A DNA stretch of 64,000 nt from an uncultured SAR116 cluster alpha proteobacterium (GCA_902520885.1 CABYPW010000009.1:5001-69000); one strand, 5' to 3'. Shown: positions 42,479 through 52,670, counted from the stretch's first letter. The notes: generated from the sequence alone by a model not told the origin. Translations and numbers: made by a program.

Positions 42479-43573
42479 ATGTCAAACACAAACAGAAGAA
42501 ATTTTTTGACTGGTGCTGCGATTGCTGGCGCGTCAGCGACGGCATTATCAACACCAGCTATTTCCGGTTCACATTCATTCACACTTAAAATGCAGGCTGC
42601 TTGGGGTGGTGGAATTTTCCTGGAAAATGCGCAATCCTATGTCGATAGAGTACATGAGATGGCGGGAGACGCTCTTAAAATTGATTTGCTAGCAGTCAAT
42701 GCTGTCGTAAAAACTAGTCAGATGCAAGATGCGGTTCATAGAGGAGTTTTAGATGCTTGTCACTATGTTCCTGCTTACTGGTACTCAAAATCAAAAGCTG
42801 CTTCGTTGTTTGGCACAGGACCTTGTTTTGGTTGGTCATCTCAAGAAGTGCTTGGTTGGTGTCATTACGGCGGTGGAATGGAGTTACTTAACGAGTTATT
42901 CGACTCGCTAGGACTGAACATCGTTTCATTTTTCAACTCAGCGATGCCAGCTCAGCCAATGGGTTGGTTTAAAGAAGAAATTAAAGATGCATCTCAGATG
43001 GACGGATTAAAATATAGAACAGTTGGATTGGCAGCTGACGTCTTAATGGAAATGGGCATGTCTGTAGTACAGCTACCTGGTGGTGAGATTCAACCCGCAA
43101 TGAAATCCGGATTGATTGATGCTGCTGAATTCAATAACCCAACATCTGACAAAGACTTTGGCATGCAAGATGTTTCCAAGCATTATCACCTTGGCTCCTT
43201 CCATCAATCACAGGAATTCTTTGAGGTATCGTTTAACAAGAAAAAGTACGAGTCTTTACCTGCAGAACTTCAAGCTATTCTGAAGTATGCATCAGAGGCT
43301 GAAAACTCAAACTTTTACTGGCATAACACAAAGCGTTATTCTGAAGATTTAGGAAAACTAAAAGATATGGGTGTTAATGTCTACAGAACTCCAGATTCTG
43401 TGATGAAAGCACAATTGGAAGCCTGGGATATAGTTGTTGATCGAATTTCAGCGGAAGACCCATTCTTTTCAAAAGTAGTGGATTCTCAGAAGGCTTATGC
43501 TAAAGAAGTGATGAACTATTTGAACCTCAATCAACCAGATTATAAAATGGCTTACAATCACCACTTTGGTTGA
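42479..43573 (+). CDS. TRAP transporter substrate-binding protein (DctP family), Tat-type signal
   Basis: A 364-residue periplasmic binding protein. A twin-arginine signal NRRNFLTGAAIAGASATALS (residues about 5-24) precedes the mature start near AISGSHSF. The mature part shows LKMQAAWGGGIFLE, DACHYVPAYWYSKSKAASLF and YRTVGLAADVLMEMGMSVVQ, then LPGGEIQPAMKSGLIDAAEF (each quoted in part). These are close to the TRAP group for 2-oxo acids and related carboxylates. The ATG at 42479 follows GGGAGAAAATT. The ligand is probably an organic acid or amide-linked acid, given the amidase downstream. Confidence 0.88.
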   Translation: MSNTNRRNFLTGAAIAGASATALSTPAISGSHSFTLKMQAAWGGGIFLENAQSYVDRVHEMAGDALKIDLLAVNAVVKTSQMQDAVHRGVLDACHYVPAYWYSKSKAASLFGTGPCFGWSSQEVLGWCHYGGGMELLNELFDSLGLNIVSFFNSAMPAQPMGWFKEEIKDASQMDGLKYRTVGLAADVLMEMGMSVVQLPGGEIQPAMKSGLIDAAEFNNPTSDKDFGMQDVSKHYHLGSFHQSQEFFEVSFNKKKYESLPAELQAILKYASEAENSNFYWHNTKRYSEDLGKLKDMGVNVYRTPDSVMKAQLEAWDIVVDRISAEDPFFSKVVDSQKAYAKEVMNYLNLNQPDYKMAYNHHFG

Positions 43574-43581
43574 TACTTTTT

Positions 43582-43620
43582 AAAAAGTTTGACCGAAATT
43601 TTTCGGTCAAACTTTTTTTT
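43582..43620 (+). terminator. Strong hairpin with T-run between DctP and DctQ genes
   Basis: A 17-base arm at 43582-43598, ending GTTTGACCGAAA, pairs perfectly with 43601-43617, starting TTTCGGTCAAAC. The innermost bases must open to form the loop. A run of eight T follows the C at 43612. It ends nine bases or so beyond the DctP stop and fits partial termination, giving more binding protein than membrane subunits. Confidence 0.85.
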
Positions 43621-43680
43621 GTTTTACGAAAGATATGTAGGTAATTTTAGGTTAACAAAATATCCGACGGGTGGGATACT

Positions 43681-44241
43681 GTGACATCATTTGTATACAT
43701 GATAGAGAGTTTGAGTGTATGGGTTGGTAGAGCATTTGGATGGTGCATCTTAATCCTTACATTTTCAGTTTCCTATGAAGTATTTGTTCGTTATGTGCTT
43801 AATTCTCCAACAGTTTGGGCTTTCGACATGATGATACAAATGTATGGGGCTTTGTTTTTGATGGCCGGTCCATACGCACTGGCCCAAGACACGCATGTTA
43901 GGGGAGATGTTTTGTACCGCTTATTTCCAGTAAAATGGCAGGCAACAATAGATTTCGTTCTCTATTTAATTTTCTTTTTTCCCGGAATGTTAGCTTTGTT
44001 TTGGTATGGTTGGGAGATTGCTTCTGATAGTTGGAGATACAAAGAAGTAAGTTGGAATTCACCAGCTCGCATTCAAATATATTTCTTTAAAACTCTCATA
44101 CCGTTGGCTGGCTTTTTGCTCATTCTTCAGGGTTTTGCAGAGTTAGTGCGTTGTTGGAGGGCAATGCGTTCAGGTAAATGGATGCCTCGCCTTAGTGATT
44201 CAAAAGAGACTGAGGACATTCTGACCAGTCAAAACAATTAA
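43681..44241 (+). CDS. TRAP transporter small permease (DctQ family)
   Basis: A 186-residue four-helix membrane protein. It has the DctQ hallmarks SVSYEVFVRYVLNSPTVWAFD (quoted in part), GALFLMAGPYALAQDTHVRGDVLY and a C-terminal helix LIPLAGFLLILQGFAELVR. The start is GTG at 43681 after GGTGGGATACT. It forms the membrane unit with the large DctM subunit encoded 29 bases later. Confidence 0.88.
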   Translation: MTSFVYMIESLSVWVGRAFGWCILILTFSVSYEVFVRYVLNSPTVWAFDMMIQMYGALFLMAGPYALAQDTHVRGDVLYRLFPVKWQATIDFVLYLIFFFPGMLALFWYGWEIASDSWRYKEVSWNSPARIQIYFFKTLIPLAGFLLILQGFAELVRCWRAMRSGKWMPRLSDSKETEDILTSQNN

Positions 44242-44270
44242 TTAAATACAAATCCCGATTAGGACACAAT

Positions 44271-45635
44271 ATGACCGATCCACAAATTGCCATTTTTATG
44301 CTTTGCTTATTCATCGTGTTAGTTTTGCTTGGATTCCCTATAGCCTTTACATTAATCGCAATGGGAGTTGGCTTTGGTTACTATGCTTACTATCAAGGCG
44401 GTATAGAGACTTTTTCTGATGTTTTTAATAATAATATTTTTTATTTACTTAACCAAAATACCTATTCGGTTATGGAAAATGATACCTTGGTAGCAATACC
44501 ATTGTTCTTATTTATGGGGTACGTTGTAGAAAGAGCAAATATTGTAAACCGTCTTTTCTATTCCTTACAGATGGCCGCAAGAAATTTACCTGGATCTATG
44601 GCAATTGCCGCCCTATTGACTTGTGCCGTTTTTTCTACCGCCTCAGGAATAGTTGGTGCTGTTGTAACATTAATGGGACTTTTGGCATTTCCAGCTATGG
44701 CGAGTGCTGGTTATAATAAGCAATTTGCGTCTGGAGTTATTTGTGCAGGCGGAACTTTGGGCATATTAATACCGCCTTCAATTATGTTAATTGTATACTC
44801 TGCAATTGCTGAGTTGTCTCCATTAAGATTGTATGCCGCTGCCATGTTTCCAGGCCTTTTGTTAGCTGGTTTATATATCGTTTATGTTATTTTGAGAGTG
44901 TCTGTTCAACCAAAATTGGCTCCAAAACCTCGCGATGAGGACGTTCCATCAGTATCAAAAATATATTTTGACCTTTTAGTTTCATTCGTTCCTTTAACGG
45001 CACTGATAGCAGCTGTCCTAGGCTCAATTCTAGGGGGCTTGGCAACGCCAGCAGAAGCTGCAGCTATGGGCGCTCTAGGCGGGTTGGTTTTGGCGATTTT
45101 ATATAGATCTTTAACGTGGGAAAAGGTAAAGGATTCTGTCTTTCTCACAGCAAAGGCTACAGCAATGGTATGTTGGTTGTTTGTAGGCTCATGGACTTTT
45201 GCATCAGTATTTTCCTACCTAGGTGGTCATGATGTAATCGAACACTGGGTGCTTGGAATGAACCTTCAGCCATGGCAATTTCTGGTTATGGTACAAATGA
45301 TTATATTCGTCCTCGGCTGGCCATTAGAGTGGTCTGAGATATTAATTATTTTTGTTCCAATTTTTCTCCCAATGTTAGATGCATTCGGGGTAAACCCCTA
45401 TTTTTTCGCGATGCTTGTCGCACTCAACCTTCAAACATCCTTTCTTACTCCTCCTATGGCTATGTCGGCATATTATTTGAAGGGTGTGCTTAAAGATCAA
45501 ATTGAATTGGTGGAAATTTTTAAGGGCATATTCCCATATCTCGTGATAGTAATTTCTAGTATGGTACTTTTATATCAATTTCCAGGTATTGCACTTTGGT
45601 TGCCTGACTATCTTTTTGGACCTTACATAGACTAA
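44271..45635 (+). CDS. TRAP transporter large permease (DctM family)
   Basis: A 454-residue membrane protein with about twelve hydrophobic helices. Typical DctM runs are IPLFLFMGYVVERANI, FSTASGIVGAVVTLMG, GTLGILIPPSIMLIVYSAIAE (quoted in part), LATPAEAAAMGALGGL and LNLQTSFLTPPMAMSAYYLKG. It carries out sodium-coupled import with DctP and DctQ. The amidase gene begins 18 bases downstream, in the same direction. Confidence 0.9.
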   Translation: MTDPQIAIFMLCLFIVLVLLGFPIAFTLIAMGVGFGYYAYYQGGIETFSDVFNNNIFYLLNQNTYSVMENDTLVAIPLFLFMGYVVERANIVNRLFYSLQMAARNLPGSMAIAALLTCAVFSTASGIVGAVVTLMGLLAFPAMASAGYNKQFASGVICAGGTLGILIPPSIMLIVYSAIAELSPLRLYAAAMFPGLLLAGLYIVYVILRVSVQPKLAPKPRDEDVPSVSKIYFDLLVSFVPLTALIAAVLGSILGGLATPAEAAAMGALGGLVLAILYRSLTWEKVKDSVFLTAKATAMVCWLFVGSWTFASVFSYLGGHDVIEHWVLGMNLQPWQFLVMVQMIIFVLGWPLEWSEILIIFVPIFLPMLDAFGVNPYFFAMLVALNLQTSFLTPPMAMSAYYLKGVLKDQIELVEIFKGIFPYLVIVISSMVLLYQFPGIALWLPDYLFGPYID

Positions 45636-45653
45636 GCATTTTTGAGTGGTGTG

Positions 45654-46997
45654 ATGTTTTTTAAAGCTCATGAAATTGTTAAGGGCATAAGTGAAGGGTC
45701 TCTCACAGCAATTTCCGTGTTGGAAAAATGTTTTGAAAATATTGACATGGACGATAATGAGCTCCGAGCATGGGTATGTTTGGATAGAGATGGAGCTTCA
45801 GACAGAGCAAACATGCTGGATAAGATGAGAAAATCTGGGAAAGCTATTGGCCCCCTCCACGGTGTTCCTGTTGGTATTAAGGACATAGTTGATACAGTAA
45901 ATCTTCCCACAAGTTTTGGAAGTAGTATATTTACCGATAGAAAACCAGAATCGCCAGCACGTATTATTGAACTATTGGAGATGGCAGGGGCTATAGTGGT
46001 TGGTAAAACGGTTACAACAGAGTTTGCTTTTATGAACCCTTCAGTTACAAAAAACCCAATAAATAAAGCCTATAGTCCGGGAGGTTCGTCTTCTGGTTCT
46101 GCATCGGCAGTCGCTGCGGGTCATGTTCCAATTGCCATTGGTAGTCAAACAAATGGGTCGGTAATAAGGCCGGCTTCCTATTGTGGCTTATATGCTATAA
46201 AGCCAAGTAGTGGTATAATTCCTCGGACAGGTGTTTTAGAGACATCAAAAACATTAGACCAAATGGGAATATTTGCTAATTGTCTAGAAGACCTGGCTAT
46301 TGTAAATGATGTTTTATCAGACTATGACAGTAGGGACCCTAGTAGTAGACCTGTCCCGAGACCTAGTTTAACTAAAATAATTACCGAACCGCCCCCTATA
46401 GAACCAAAGTTTGTTTGGTTGGGTCTCGAATATTTAGATAACTCAGATAATGCTGTTAAAGATGGTTTTCTTCAAATCAGGGAACTTTTGGGAGATAAAA
46501 TAGAAACTGTTGACGCCAAAGAAGCTACCAAAAAATTGATTGCAGCCCATAAAACAATTCACGAATATCAATTGTTAGAAAATTTAGCTCCAATTAACCA
46601 AGAAAATCCAGGCAAAATGAATAGACTGATTTTAGAAGCGTTGGAAAGAGCAAAATCAATTAGCGCTTCTGATTTTAATTTGGCATTAGAAATTAGAAAA
46701 GAAGCCCAAAATTTCTTTGAATCTTTATTTTTAGATTATGATGCTATTATAACGCCATCTGCTTTATCAGAGCCACCATTATTAAAAGAAAATAGCACCG
46801 GAAACCCGATCTGTTGCACTATATGGACACTTTGCGGATTACCATGTTTTAATATCCCCCTTCTAAGCGGTGAGAACAGATTACCAATTGGGGTACAGTT
46901 GGTAGGTAAATTTGAAGAAGATGACCGTTTAATAAGGACTGCTAACTATTTGCAAAAATATTTAACTGGCGAAGTATCTGGACAAAAAACATCTTAA
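45654..46997 (+). CDS. Amidase signature family hydrolase
   Basis: A 447-residue amidase signature enzyme. The Ser-cisSer-Lys triad is visible: Lys in GVPVGIKDIVDT, cis-Ser in PGGSSSGSASAVAAG and the nucleophile Ser in AIGSQTNGSVIRPASYCG. ATG at 45654 is preferred; TTG at 45642 and GTG at 45651 are in frame and possible, and no strong ribosome-binding site decides. It follows the TRAP large subunit by 18 bases, so it probably hydrolyses an amide brought in by that importer. The substrate is unknown. Confidence 0.88.
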   Translation: MFFKAHEIVKGISEGSLTAISVLEKCFENIDMDDNELRAWVCLDRDGASDRANMLDKMRKSGKAIGPLHGVPVGIKDIVDTVNLPTSFGSSIFTDRKPESPARIIELLEMAGAIVVGKTVTTEFAFMNPSVTKNPINKAYSPGGSSSGSASAVAAGHVPIAIGSQTNGSVIRPASYCGLYAIKPSSGIIPRTGVLETSKTLDQMGIFANCLEDLAIVNDVLSDYDSRDPSSRPVPRPSLTKIITEPPPIEPKFVWLGLEYLDNSDNAVKDGFLQIRELLGDKIETVDAKEATKKLIAAHKTIHEYQLLENLAPINQENPGKMNRLILEALERAKSISASDFNLALEIRKEAQNFFESLFLDYDAIITPSALSEPPLLKENSTGNPICCTIWTLCGLPCFNIPLLSGENRLPIGVQLVGKFEEDDRLIRTANYLQKYLTGEVSGQKTS

Positions 46998-47032
46998 GTG
47001 AATTAAATTTTAGTGAAGAGGATTATTGAAAA

Positions 47033-47224
47033 ATGTCGAAAACTAGCCGAATAGTTATAGCGTTAATTGCCAATGGATTGTTTTTACTATTTATATTCGG
47101 TCTCGCTCACAGTATATCAACTGGTTTTGCCGGTTTTTGGGGAGGGTTGCCGTTTTGGATTATAAGTCTGTTCGTCACAATTTTTGCCTTGTATGATGTT
47201 TTCGACGAAACAAGAAAAAAATAA
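47033..47224 (+). CDS. Small two-helix membrane protein
   Basis: A 63-residue product with two hydrophobic segments: residues about 6-27 (VIALIANGLFLLFIFGLA, quoted in part) and 36-55 (GGLPFWIISLFVTIFALYDV, in part), and a basic C-terminus ETRKK. GAAGAGGATTATTG precedes the ATG. It lies between the amidase and the 2-hydroxyacid dehydrogenase in the same direction with short gaps. Function unknown. Confidence 0.6.
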   Translation: MSKTSRIVIALIANGLFLLFIFGLAHSISTGFAGFWGGLPFWIISLFVTIFALYDVFDETRKK

Positions 47225-47231
47225 AGGCAAA

Positions 47232-48197
47232 ATGTTAAAAAAACCGCGGCTATGGATAAGTAGGTTTCTCTCACAATTAACTCTCGACAGAGCAAGAGAA
47301 AACTTTGAAGTTTATTTGCCTAAAATAGATAGGCCAGCTTCTAAAAATGAGATGGTTGAATTAAGTTCTAAAGTTGATGCTTTTTTAATTTGTCACTCTG
47401 AAATCATAAGCTCTGATGTAGCTGAGAATTTTAATAAAAGACTTAAAATAATCGCTAACCATTCGGTTGGAACAGATCATTGCGATTTAGATGCACTTAA
47501 GTCTATTGGTATAGTAGTTACCAACACTCCGGATGTTTTATCCGATGCGACAGCCGAAATATCAATGTTGCTCCTTTTGGGAGCTGCAAGAAGAGCAGTT
47601 GAAGCTCAAAATATCATTAAAGAAGGTAAATGGAATTCTTGGTCTCCTAGCTTTATGGTAGGAAAACAAGTTACCGGTCAGCGGCTAGGCATCATTGGAA
47701 TGGGAAGAGTCGGACAGGCCATGGCTAGAAATGCTCGTGGGCTTAACATGCAAATACACTATCATAATCGAAAAAGATTACCAAAAGAGCAGGAAAAAGG
47801 GGCAGTCTATCATAACTCGAAGGAAGAACTTTTAAGAATATCTGATTTTTTATCTTTGCATTGCCCTGCCACTTTAGAGACACAAGAGATTATCAATAAA
47901 AAAACAATTCAATTAATGCCCAATAATGCCATAATTGTTAATGCAGCAAGAGGTAAATTAATAGATGAGCAGGCGTTAATTGACGCCCTAATTTCAGGTA
48001 AAATCAGTGGTGCTGGGTTAGATTGTTTTGTAAAAGAGCCGGGAGGAAACCCTAAACTTTCAGCGCTGAAAAATGTTTTTATGTTGCCGCACATAGGAAG
48101 TGCAACTGAAAAAACCAGAGATGCGATGGGGTTGCGGGCGCTTGAAAATTTGAACGCATATTTCTCAGGTAAAAGACCTTTAGACCAAGTAACTTGA
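47232..48197 (+). CDS. D-isomer-specific 2-hydroxyacid dehydrogenase
   Basis: A 321-residue NAD(P)-dependent dehydrogenase of the glyoxylate/hydroxypyruvate reductase type. The cofactor motif is LGIIGMGRVGQAMARNARG. The catalytic residues are Arg in VNAARGKLID, Glu in CFVKEPGGNPKL and His in MLPHIGSATEKTR. The ATG at 47232 follows AAAGGCAAA and is 8 bases after the small membrane gene; longer readings overlap that gene. It could reduce or oxidise an acid released by the amidase. It is convergent with the EamA gene. Confidence 0.87.
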   Translation: MLKKPRLWISRFLSQLTLDRARENFEVYLPKIDRPASKNEMVELSSKVDAFLICHSEIISSDVAENFNKRLKIIANHSVGTDHCDLDALKSIGIVVTNTPDVLSDATAEISMLLLLGAARRAVEAQNIIKEGKWNSWSPSFMVGKQVTGQRLGIIGMGRVGQAMARNARGLNMQIHYHNRKRLPKEQEKGAVYHNSKEELLRISDFLSLHCPATLETQEIINKKTIQLMPNNAIIVNAARGKLIDEQALIDALISGKISGAGLDCFVKEPGGNPKLSALKNVFMLPHIGSATEKTRDAMGLRALENLNAYFSGKRPLDQVT

Positions 48198-48222
48198 TAC
48201 AAGTTTTGGCGATTAAATATAA

Positions 48223-49281
48223 TTAACGTTTTGAATATGATTTTAAAGATGTAAGCCACACTCCTGGTATAATTAATAAACAACCAATTATGTGAAACCA
48301 AGCAAGGTTTTCTCCAAGCAAAAATATAGCAAATATAGCAACATAGATTGGAGAAAGATAAAGCACCATTCCAGCTTTAGCCGCCCCAAGGATTGCAATA
48401 ATTTTTGAATAACTTACATAAGCTGCAAAGCTTGATATAAAAATCAGAATAAAGAGACCTTGAAACATTTGCACGCTAAGTACAAACTCTCTTTTCCATA
48501 AAATAAATTCCATTATTGTGAAGGGTAAATGCCAAAGCACTCCCGCCGCCGACATTAAGCCAATACGGACTATACTAGGAATTCTAGTCTTAAAATATTT
48601 AAGTCCGAGAGAATATAGCGCAAAAGACAAAGTTGCGGAACAAATCCACAAATCGCCTTTATTAAACTCTATGAAAAAAATGGTGGTTAAATTTCCCCTT
48701 ACTAAAATCAATAGAACTCCGAGAACTCCCATTAAAAAACCAACTATTTGAACAAACGATATTTTCTCCTTTAGGAAAAATACTGAAATTAATAAAATTA
48801 GTAATGGGGAGGACGCATAAATTAGGCCAATATTTGTTGCAGAGGTGTATTCTCCAGCAAGATATACTGGTCCTCCACAAAGTCCCATCCCAAACCCACC
48901 AAGAACAATTAGATGTTTCCATTCGGAAAAAATAATCTGCGTATTTGTCTTAATCCAAGGCCAGCAAAAAGCAAATATTATCATCGAGACGAAAAGCCAT
49001 CTTGTTAAAGCCATCGTCATTGGTGGCATAACGTCAGCCATTGCTCGAGCCATGACCATATTTGAAGCAAAAAAACCAGGACAAATAATAAATAGAGACC
49101 AAGCCAGTTTTTTTTGATCTAGCTTATCTAGATTATAAAAAAATTTATGAAGATTGTTCAAAATAAAGAGTTCATTTTTTGCTATAAGATTATCGTATAT
49201 AAAAAAGGTTAGAAATTTTTGCAAGCTCAATAGCTTGGTAAAGTAATCAAAAAATATGTTTAAATTAAACGAAAATGGCAC
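48223..49281 (-). CDS. EamA/DMT family transporter
   Basis: A drug/metabolite transporter with about ten helices in two EamA halves: FFASNMVMARAMADVMPPMTMALTRW (quoted in part), GEYTSATNIGLIYASSPLLILLISVF (in part), and in the second half GAAKAGMVLYLSPIYVAIFAI with FLLGENLAWFHIIGCLLIIPGV. It probably exports a small metabolite. The longest reading begins with GTG at 49281 and carries about 50 non-family residues; the true start may be an in-frame TTG near 49160. No clear ribosome-binding site resolves it. Confidence 0.8.
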   Translation of the reverse strand: MPFSFNLNIFFDYFTKLLSLQKFLTFFIYDNLIAKNELFILNNLHKFFYNLDKLDQKKLAWSLFIICPGFFASNMVMARAMADVMPPMTMALTRWLFVSMIIFAFCWPWIKTNTQIIFSEWKHLIVLGGFGMGLCGGPVYLAGEYTSATNIGLIYASSPLLILLISVFFLKEKISFVQIVGFLMGVLGVLLILVRGNLTTIFFIEFNKGDLWICSATLSFALYSLGLKYFKTRIPSIVRIGLMSAAGVLWHLPFTIMEFILWKREFVLSVQMFQGLFILIFISSFAAYVSYSKIIAILGAAKAGMVLYLSPIYVAIFAIFLLGENLAWFHIIGCLLIIPGVWLTSLKSYSKR

Positions 49282-49544
49282 ATAACGAAAATCAAAATAT
49301 TGTTGTTTGTTTTTTGATTTTATAAACAGTCGTAAAAATGTTTAAAAAATATACATTTCAAGAAATATTTAAATAAATATGAATTAATATACATTTTTTG
49401 AAAAAGAATTTTATATTGTATATTAGTACAAACTATTAGAATTGAGCGTTCTAAAGATTTAAACAAAATGTTTTGATAAAAATAGTAGATAATACTTTGT
49501 TTTTTTTATAAAGCTACTATTTGATAAAAATGGAGTCCAATTAA

Positions 49545-52500
49545 GTGTATGAAAAAAATAAGTTTTTTGATAAATTTGCGGATTTTGTTGTTGGTAAACG
49601 TAATTGGTTAGTACCTTTAACGTTTGTTATTGCTTTTATTGTTTATGCTGGGATCCCAAATCTGAGACTTGATACTGACGGTAGGGTTTTTATGGGGCCT
49701 GACAATCCTGATAAGCAAACGTTAGATTTGTTTGAACAGGAGTTTGCAAAAGATGATAACTTAAATATTCTTTTTATTCCTAATGACGGAGTGATTTTTA
49801 CCCCAGAGAATCTTCAAATAATTGATGCTTTAACTGAAGATGCTTGGAATTTGCCATATGTAAGACTAGTAAATTCAATAACCCGTTTTCAAAATACTTA
49901 CTCCGAAGGTGATATGCTGGTTGTCGAGGACCTGATACCTGACCCGTACTCAGTAACTGAAGAAGAGGCTTTAAAGGCAAAAAAGATTGCTCAGTCCCGT
50001 ATTGAAATACAACGTTCACTAATAAATGACGATGCTTCTATCTCTGCAATAAGTATAATATTCAGACTGCCTGGCTTGGATTTAGCCAGCGAAATTCCAG
50101 CTATTATGGCTGAAGCAAATCCGTTGATAAAAAAATATCGTGAAAATTACCCTAACGTTAATTTTCAATTGACGGGGTCTGTTCCAATTGGAGAGGCATT
50201 TGCGGAAGCCAGTCAAAAAGATGGACAAAGCCTCACACCAGCAATGTTAGTAGCGATGTTGGTTATCGTGGGGCTCTTATTGAAAACAGCTTTGGGTGTA
50301 TTCTCTATACTTCTTATATCCGTTTTATCCGCTTTAGTATCTTTAGGAGCTCTTGGCTGGAGCTTTATACCGTTGAATTCTGCCACTGCTGTCGCTCCAT
50401 TGATGATAATTACATTAGCAGTCGCCAGCACAGTTCATATTCTTTCTTCAGTGAGACAAACAATGGTTGAAACAACAGACAGGAAAATATGGGCTAAAAA
50501 GGCAATTTCCGATCATGGCTTAGCGATTTCTGTAGCTGTATTTACCACAGCAATTGGCTTTTTGTCGCTTAACTTTTCTATTTCACCCCCTTTTAGACAG
50601 CTAGGAAACATGGTTGCTGCTGGCATGGTTGGCATCTGGGTTTTCACTATGTTTTTGCTTCCAGCATTGATATGTTGGATGCCTATTAGGCAAGCGAAGG
50701 CGTCAGCATTCACAGATAGTTTAATTATGGCATTATGTGAATGGGTAATACGGTATCAAAAAAATCTTCTTATTTTTATACCCATTGTTATTATCTGCTT
50801 TATGGCGGGCATTACACAGATAAAACTCGAAGATGATTTTATAAGATATTTTGATGAGCGTTTCGAAATAAGGCAGGCTAACGATTTTTACGAAGACAAC
50901 ATTGGCGGATTGAACGTAATGGAGTATCCCGTTGAGACGGGCATCGAAAGTGGAATAAACTCCATCGAATATTTGGAAAAAGTTGAGTCATTCACTTCTT
51001 TTTTAAGAAACCAACCTGAAATTAGCAATGTCCGTTCAATAACCGATATTATAAAACAGCTTAACCAAAACATGAACGGTGATGATAGCAGCTTTTATAA
51101 ACTCCCAGATACTGATGAGGAGGCGTCTCAATATCTATTCCTTTATGAATTATCGCTTGGTTATGGAATGGATTTAACAGACCAGATAAACGTGGATAGA
51201 TCCGCGGTTAGAATTACCGCTTACGTTCCAAGGACAACAACAGCCGAGCTTCAAGAGTTGGATTCAAGGGTCCAAAATTGGTTTAAAAAGAATGCGCCTG
51301 AGCTTCAGAGTCCTGTTACAGGACAAACACATGTTTATACTATGATATCTGCTAAAGATGTTCCTGCGATGCTTCAGGGAACCACTTTAGCTTTGATTTT
51401 TATATCAGGGGTTATTTTACTCGTGTTGAGAAATATAAAACTAGGACTTATCTCTTTAATACCCAATTTAGTGCCTGCAGCGATGGCCTTTGGTTTGTGG
51501 GGCTATAGTGTGGGTTCCGTAACTCTCGCAGTGTCAATAGTTGTGGCAATGACATTAGGAATAGTCGTAGATGATACTGTCCATTTCATTTTAAAATATG
51601 CAGACGCAAGGAGAAGAGGAGCTTCTGCAGAAAATGCAGTTCGTCATGCTTTTCAGAAAGTAGGTATGGCGCTCACAATAACTTCATTCGCGCTGGTGGT
51701 TGGTTTTATAATTCTTGGTCAGTCTGGTTTTGCTGTGAACCGAGATTTGGCAAGACTAACCGCAGTAACGCTTACAGCAGCACTATTTATAGATTTTCTG
51801 TTCCTACCACCATTATTAATTTGGGTCGAAAAAATGAGAAAAGATTCTTTGTTTAAAAATGTTAAGTTACTATCGGCCGTTGGATGCCTTTTATTGCTTC
51901 CGATTATGTTATCGATCAAGCCAGTTTTTGCTTCGAATGAGAAAGGTTTGGAAATAGCGGAAGAGACCTCGAAAAGGGACGATGGCTTTATAAATTTTAC
52001 TGTAGAAGGCCAGATGATTTTAAAGAACAAGGCAGGAAAAGAGAGTTTACGAAAATTTAAGACAACTACCTTAGAAAATCCTGACCCAAGAGAAGGAGAT
52101 AAAGGTATTATTGTTTTCCTAGAGCCAAGGGACGTTAAGGGCACCTCTTTATTAACGCACTCAAAAATAGAACCTGAAGACGATTCTCAATGGATTTTTC
52201 TTCCTGCAATAAAGCGTGTTAAACGAATTTCTTCATCAAATAGAACTGGTAAGTTTGTGTCATCTGAATTTTCCTATGAAGATCTGGGTTCGGAGGAGGT
52301 CATGGATAACGAACACATATGGCTATTAGACTTACCCTGCCCAACAGACGCTGAACTCACTTGTGCCAAAGTTGAAAGCAGACCAAAAAACCCTCGTTCT
52401 GGCTATTCGAAGAGAGTGTCTTACACGGATTTAGATCAATATCGAGTCCATAGAATTGAATTTTATAATCGCAGAGGTGATTTAGAAAAAATACTTACAT

Positions 52501-52670
52501 TTACCGATTTCAAACTTTACTTGGAACAATATTGGAGAGCACATGAGATGGAAATGGAAAATATTCAGACTGGAAAGTCTACAACTCTCTCATGGAACGA
52601 ATATAAATTCCGCGTCGATATATCAGAACGTGATTTTACACCTCAGGCACTTGAGCGTTCTTCGAGATAA
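49545..52670 (+). CDS. RND/MMPL transporter fused to a LolA-like lipoprotein-sorting domain
   Basis: A 1041-residue protein. Residues about 1-765 form an RND/MMPL transporter: an early helix, large periplasmic loops (LDTDGRVFMGPDNPDK), helices 2-6 with MIITLAVASTVHILSS, and the second repeat with VVDDTVHFILKYADARRRGAS. Residues about 773-795 (LLSAVGCLLLLPIMLSIKPVFAS, a 23-residue stretch given only as LLSAVGCLLLLPIML here for the core) read like a signal peptide kept inside the protein. The last 250 residues match the LolA-like outer-membrane lipoprotein-sorting family (MILKNKAGKESLRKF, WIFLPAIKRVKRI, YKFRVDISERDF). GTG start with GGAG nine bases upstream. The two parts are usually separate genes. 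Confidence 0.85.
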   Translation: MYEKNKFFDKFADFVVGKRNWLVPLTFVIAFIVYAGIPNLRLDTDGRVFMGPDNPDKQTLDLFEQEFAKDDNLNILFIPNDGVIFTPENLQIIDALTEDAWNLPYVRLVNSITRFQNTYSEGDMLVVEDLIPDPYSVTEEEALKAKKIAQSRIEIQRSLINDDASISAISIIFRLPGLDLASEIPAIMAEANPLIKKYRENYPNVNFQLTGSVPIGEAFAEASQKDGQSLTPAMLVAMLVIVGLLLKTALGVFSILLISVLSALVSLGALGWSFIPLNSATAVAPLMIITLAVASTVHILSSVRQTMVETTDRKIWAKKAISDHGLAISVAVFTTAIGFLSLNFSISPPFRQLGNMVAAGMVGIWVFTMFLLPALICWMPIRQAKASAFTDSLIMALCEWVIRYQKNLLIFIPIVIICFMAGITQIKLEDDFIRYFDERFEIRQANDFYEDNIGGLNVMEYPVETGIESGINSIEYLEKVESFTSFLRNQPEISNVRSITDIIKQLNQNMNGDDSSFYKLPDTDEEASQYLFLYELSLGYGMDLTDQINVDRSAVRITAYVPRTTTAELQELDSRVQNWFKKNAPELQSPVTGQTHVYTMISAKDVPAMLQGTTLALIFISGVILLVLRNIKLGLISLIPNLVPAAMAFGLWGYSVGSVTLAVSIVVAMTLGIVVDDTVHFILKYADARRRGASAENAVRHAFQKVGMALTITSFALVVGFIILGQSGFAVNRDLARLTAVTLTAALFIDFLFLPPLLIWVEKMRKDSLFKNVKLLSAVGCLLLLPIMLSIKPVFASNEKGLEIAEETSKRDDGFINFTVEGQMILKNKAGKESLRKFKTTTLENPDPREGDKGIIVFLEPRDVKGTSLLTHSKIEPEDDSQWIFLPAIKRVKRISSSNRTGKFVSSEFSYEDLGSEEVMDNEHIWLLDLPCPTDAELTCAKVESRPKNPRSGYSKRVSYTDLDQYRVHRIEFYNRRGDLEKILTFTDFKLYLEQYWRAHEMEMENIQTGKSTTLSWNEYKFRVDISERDFTPQALERSSR

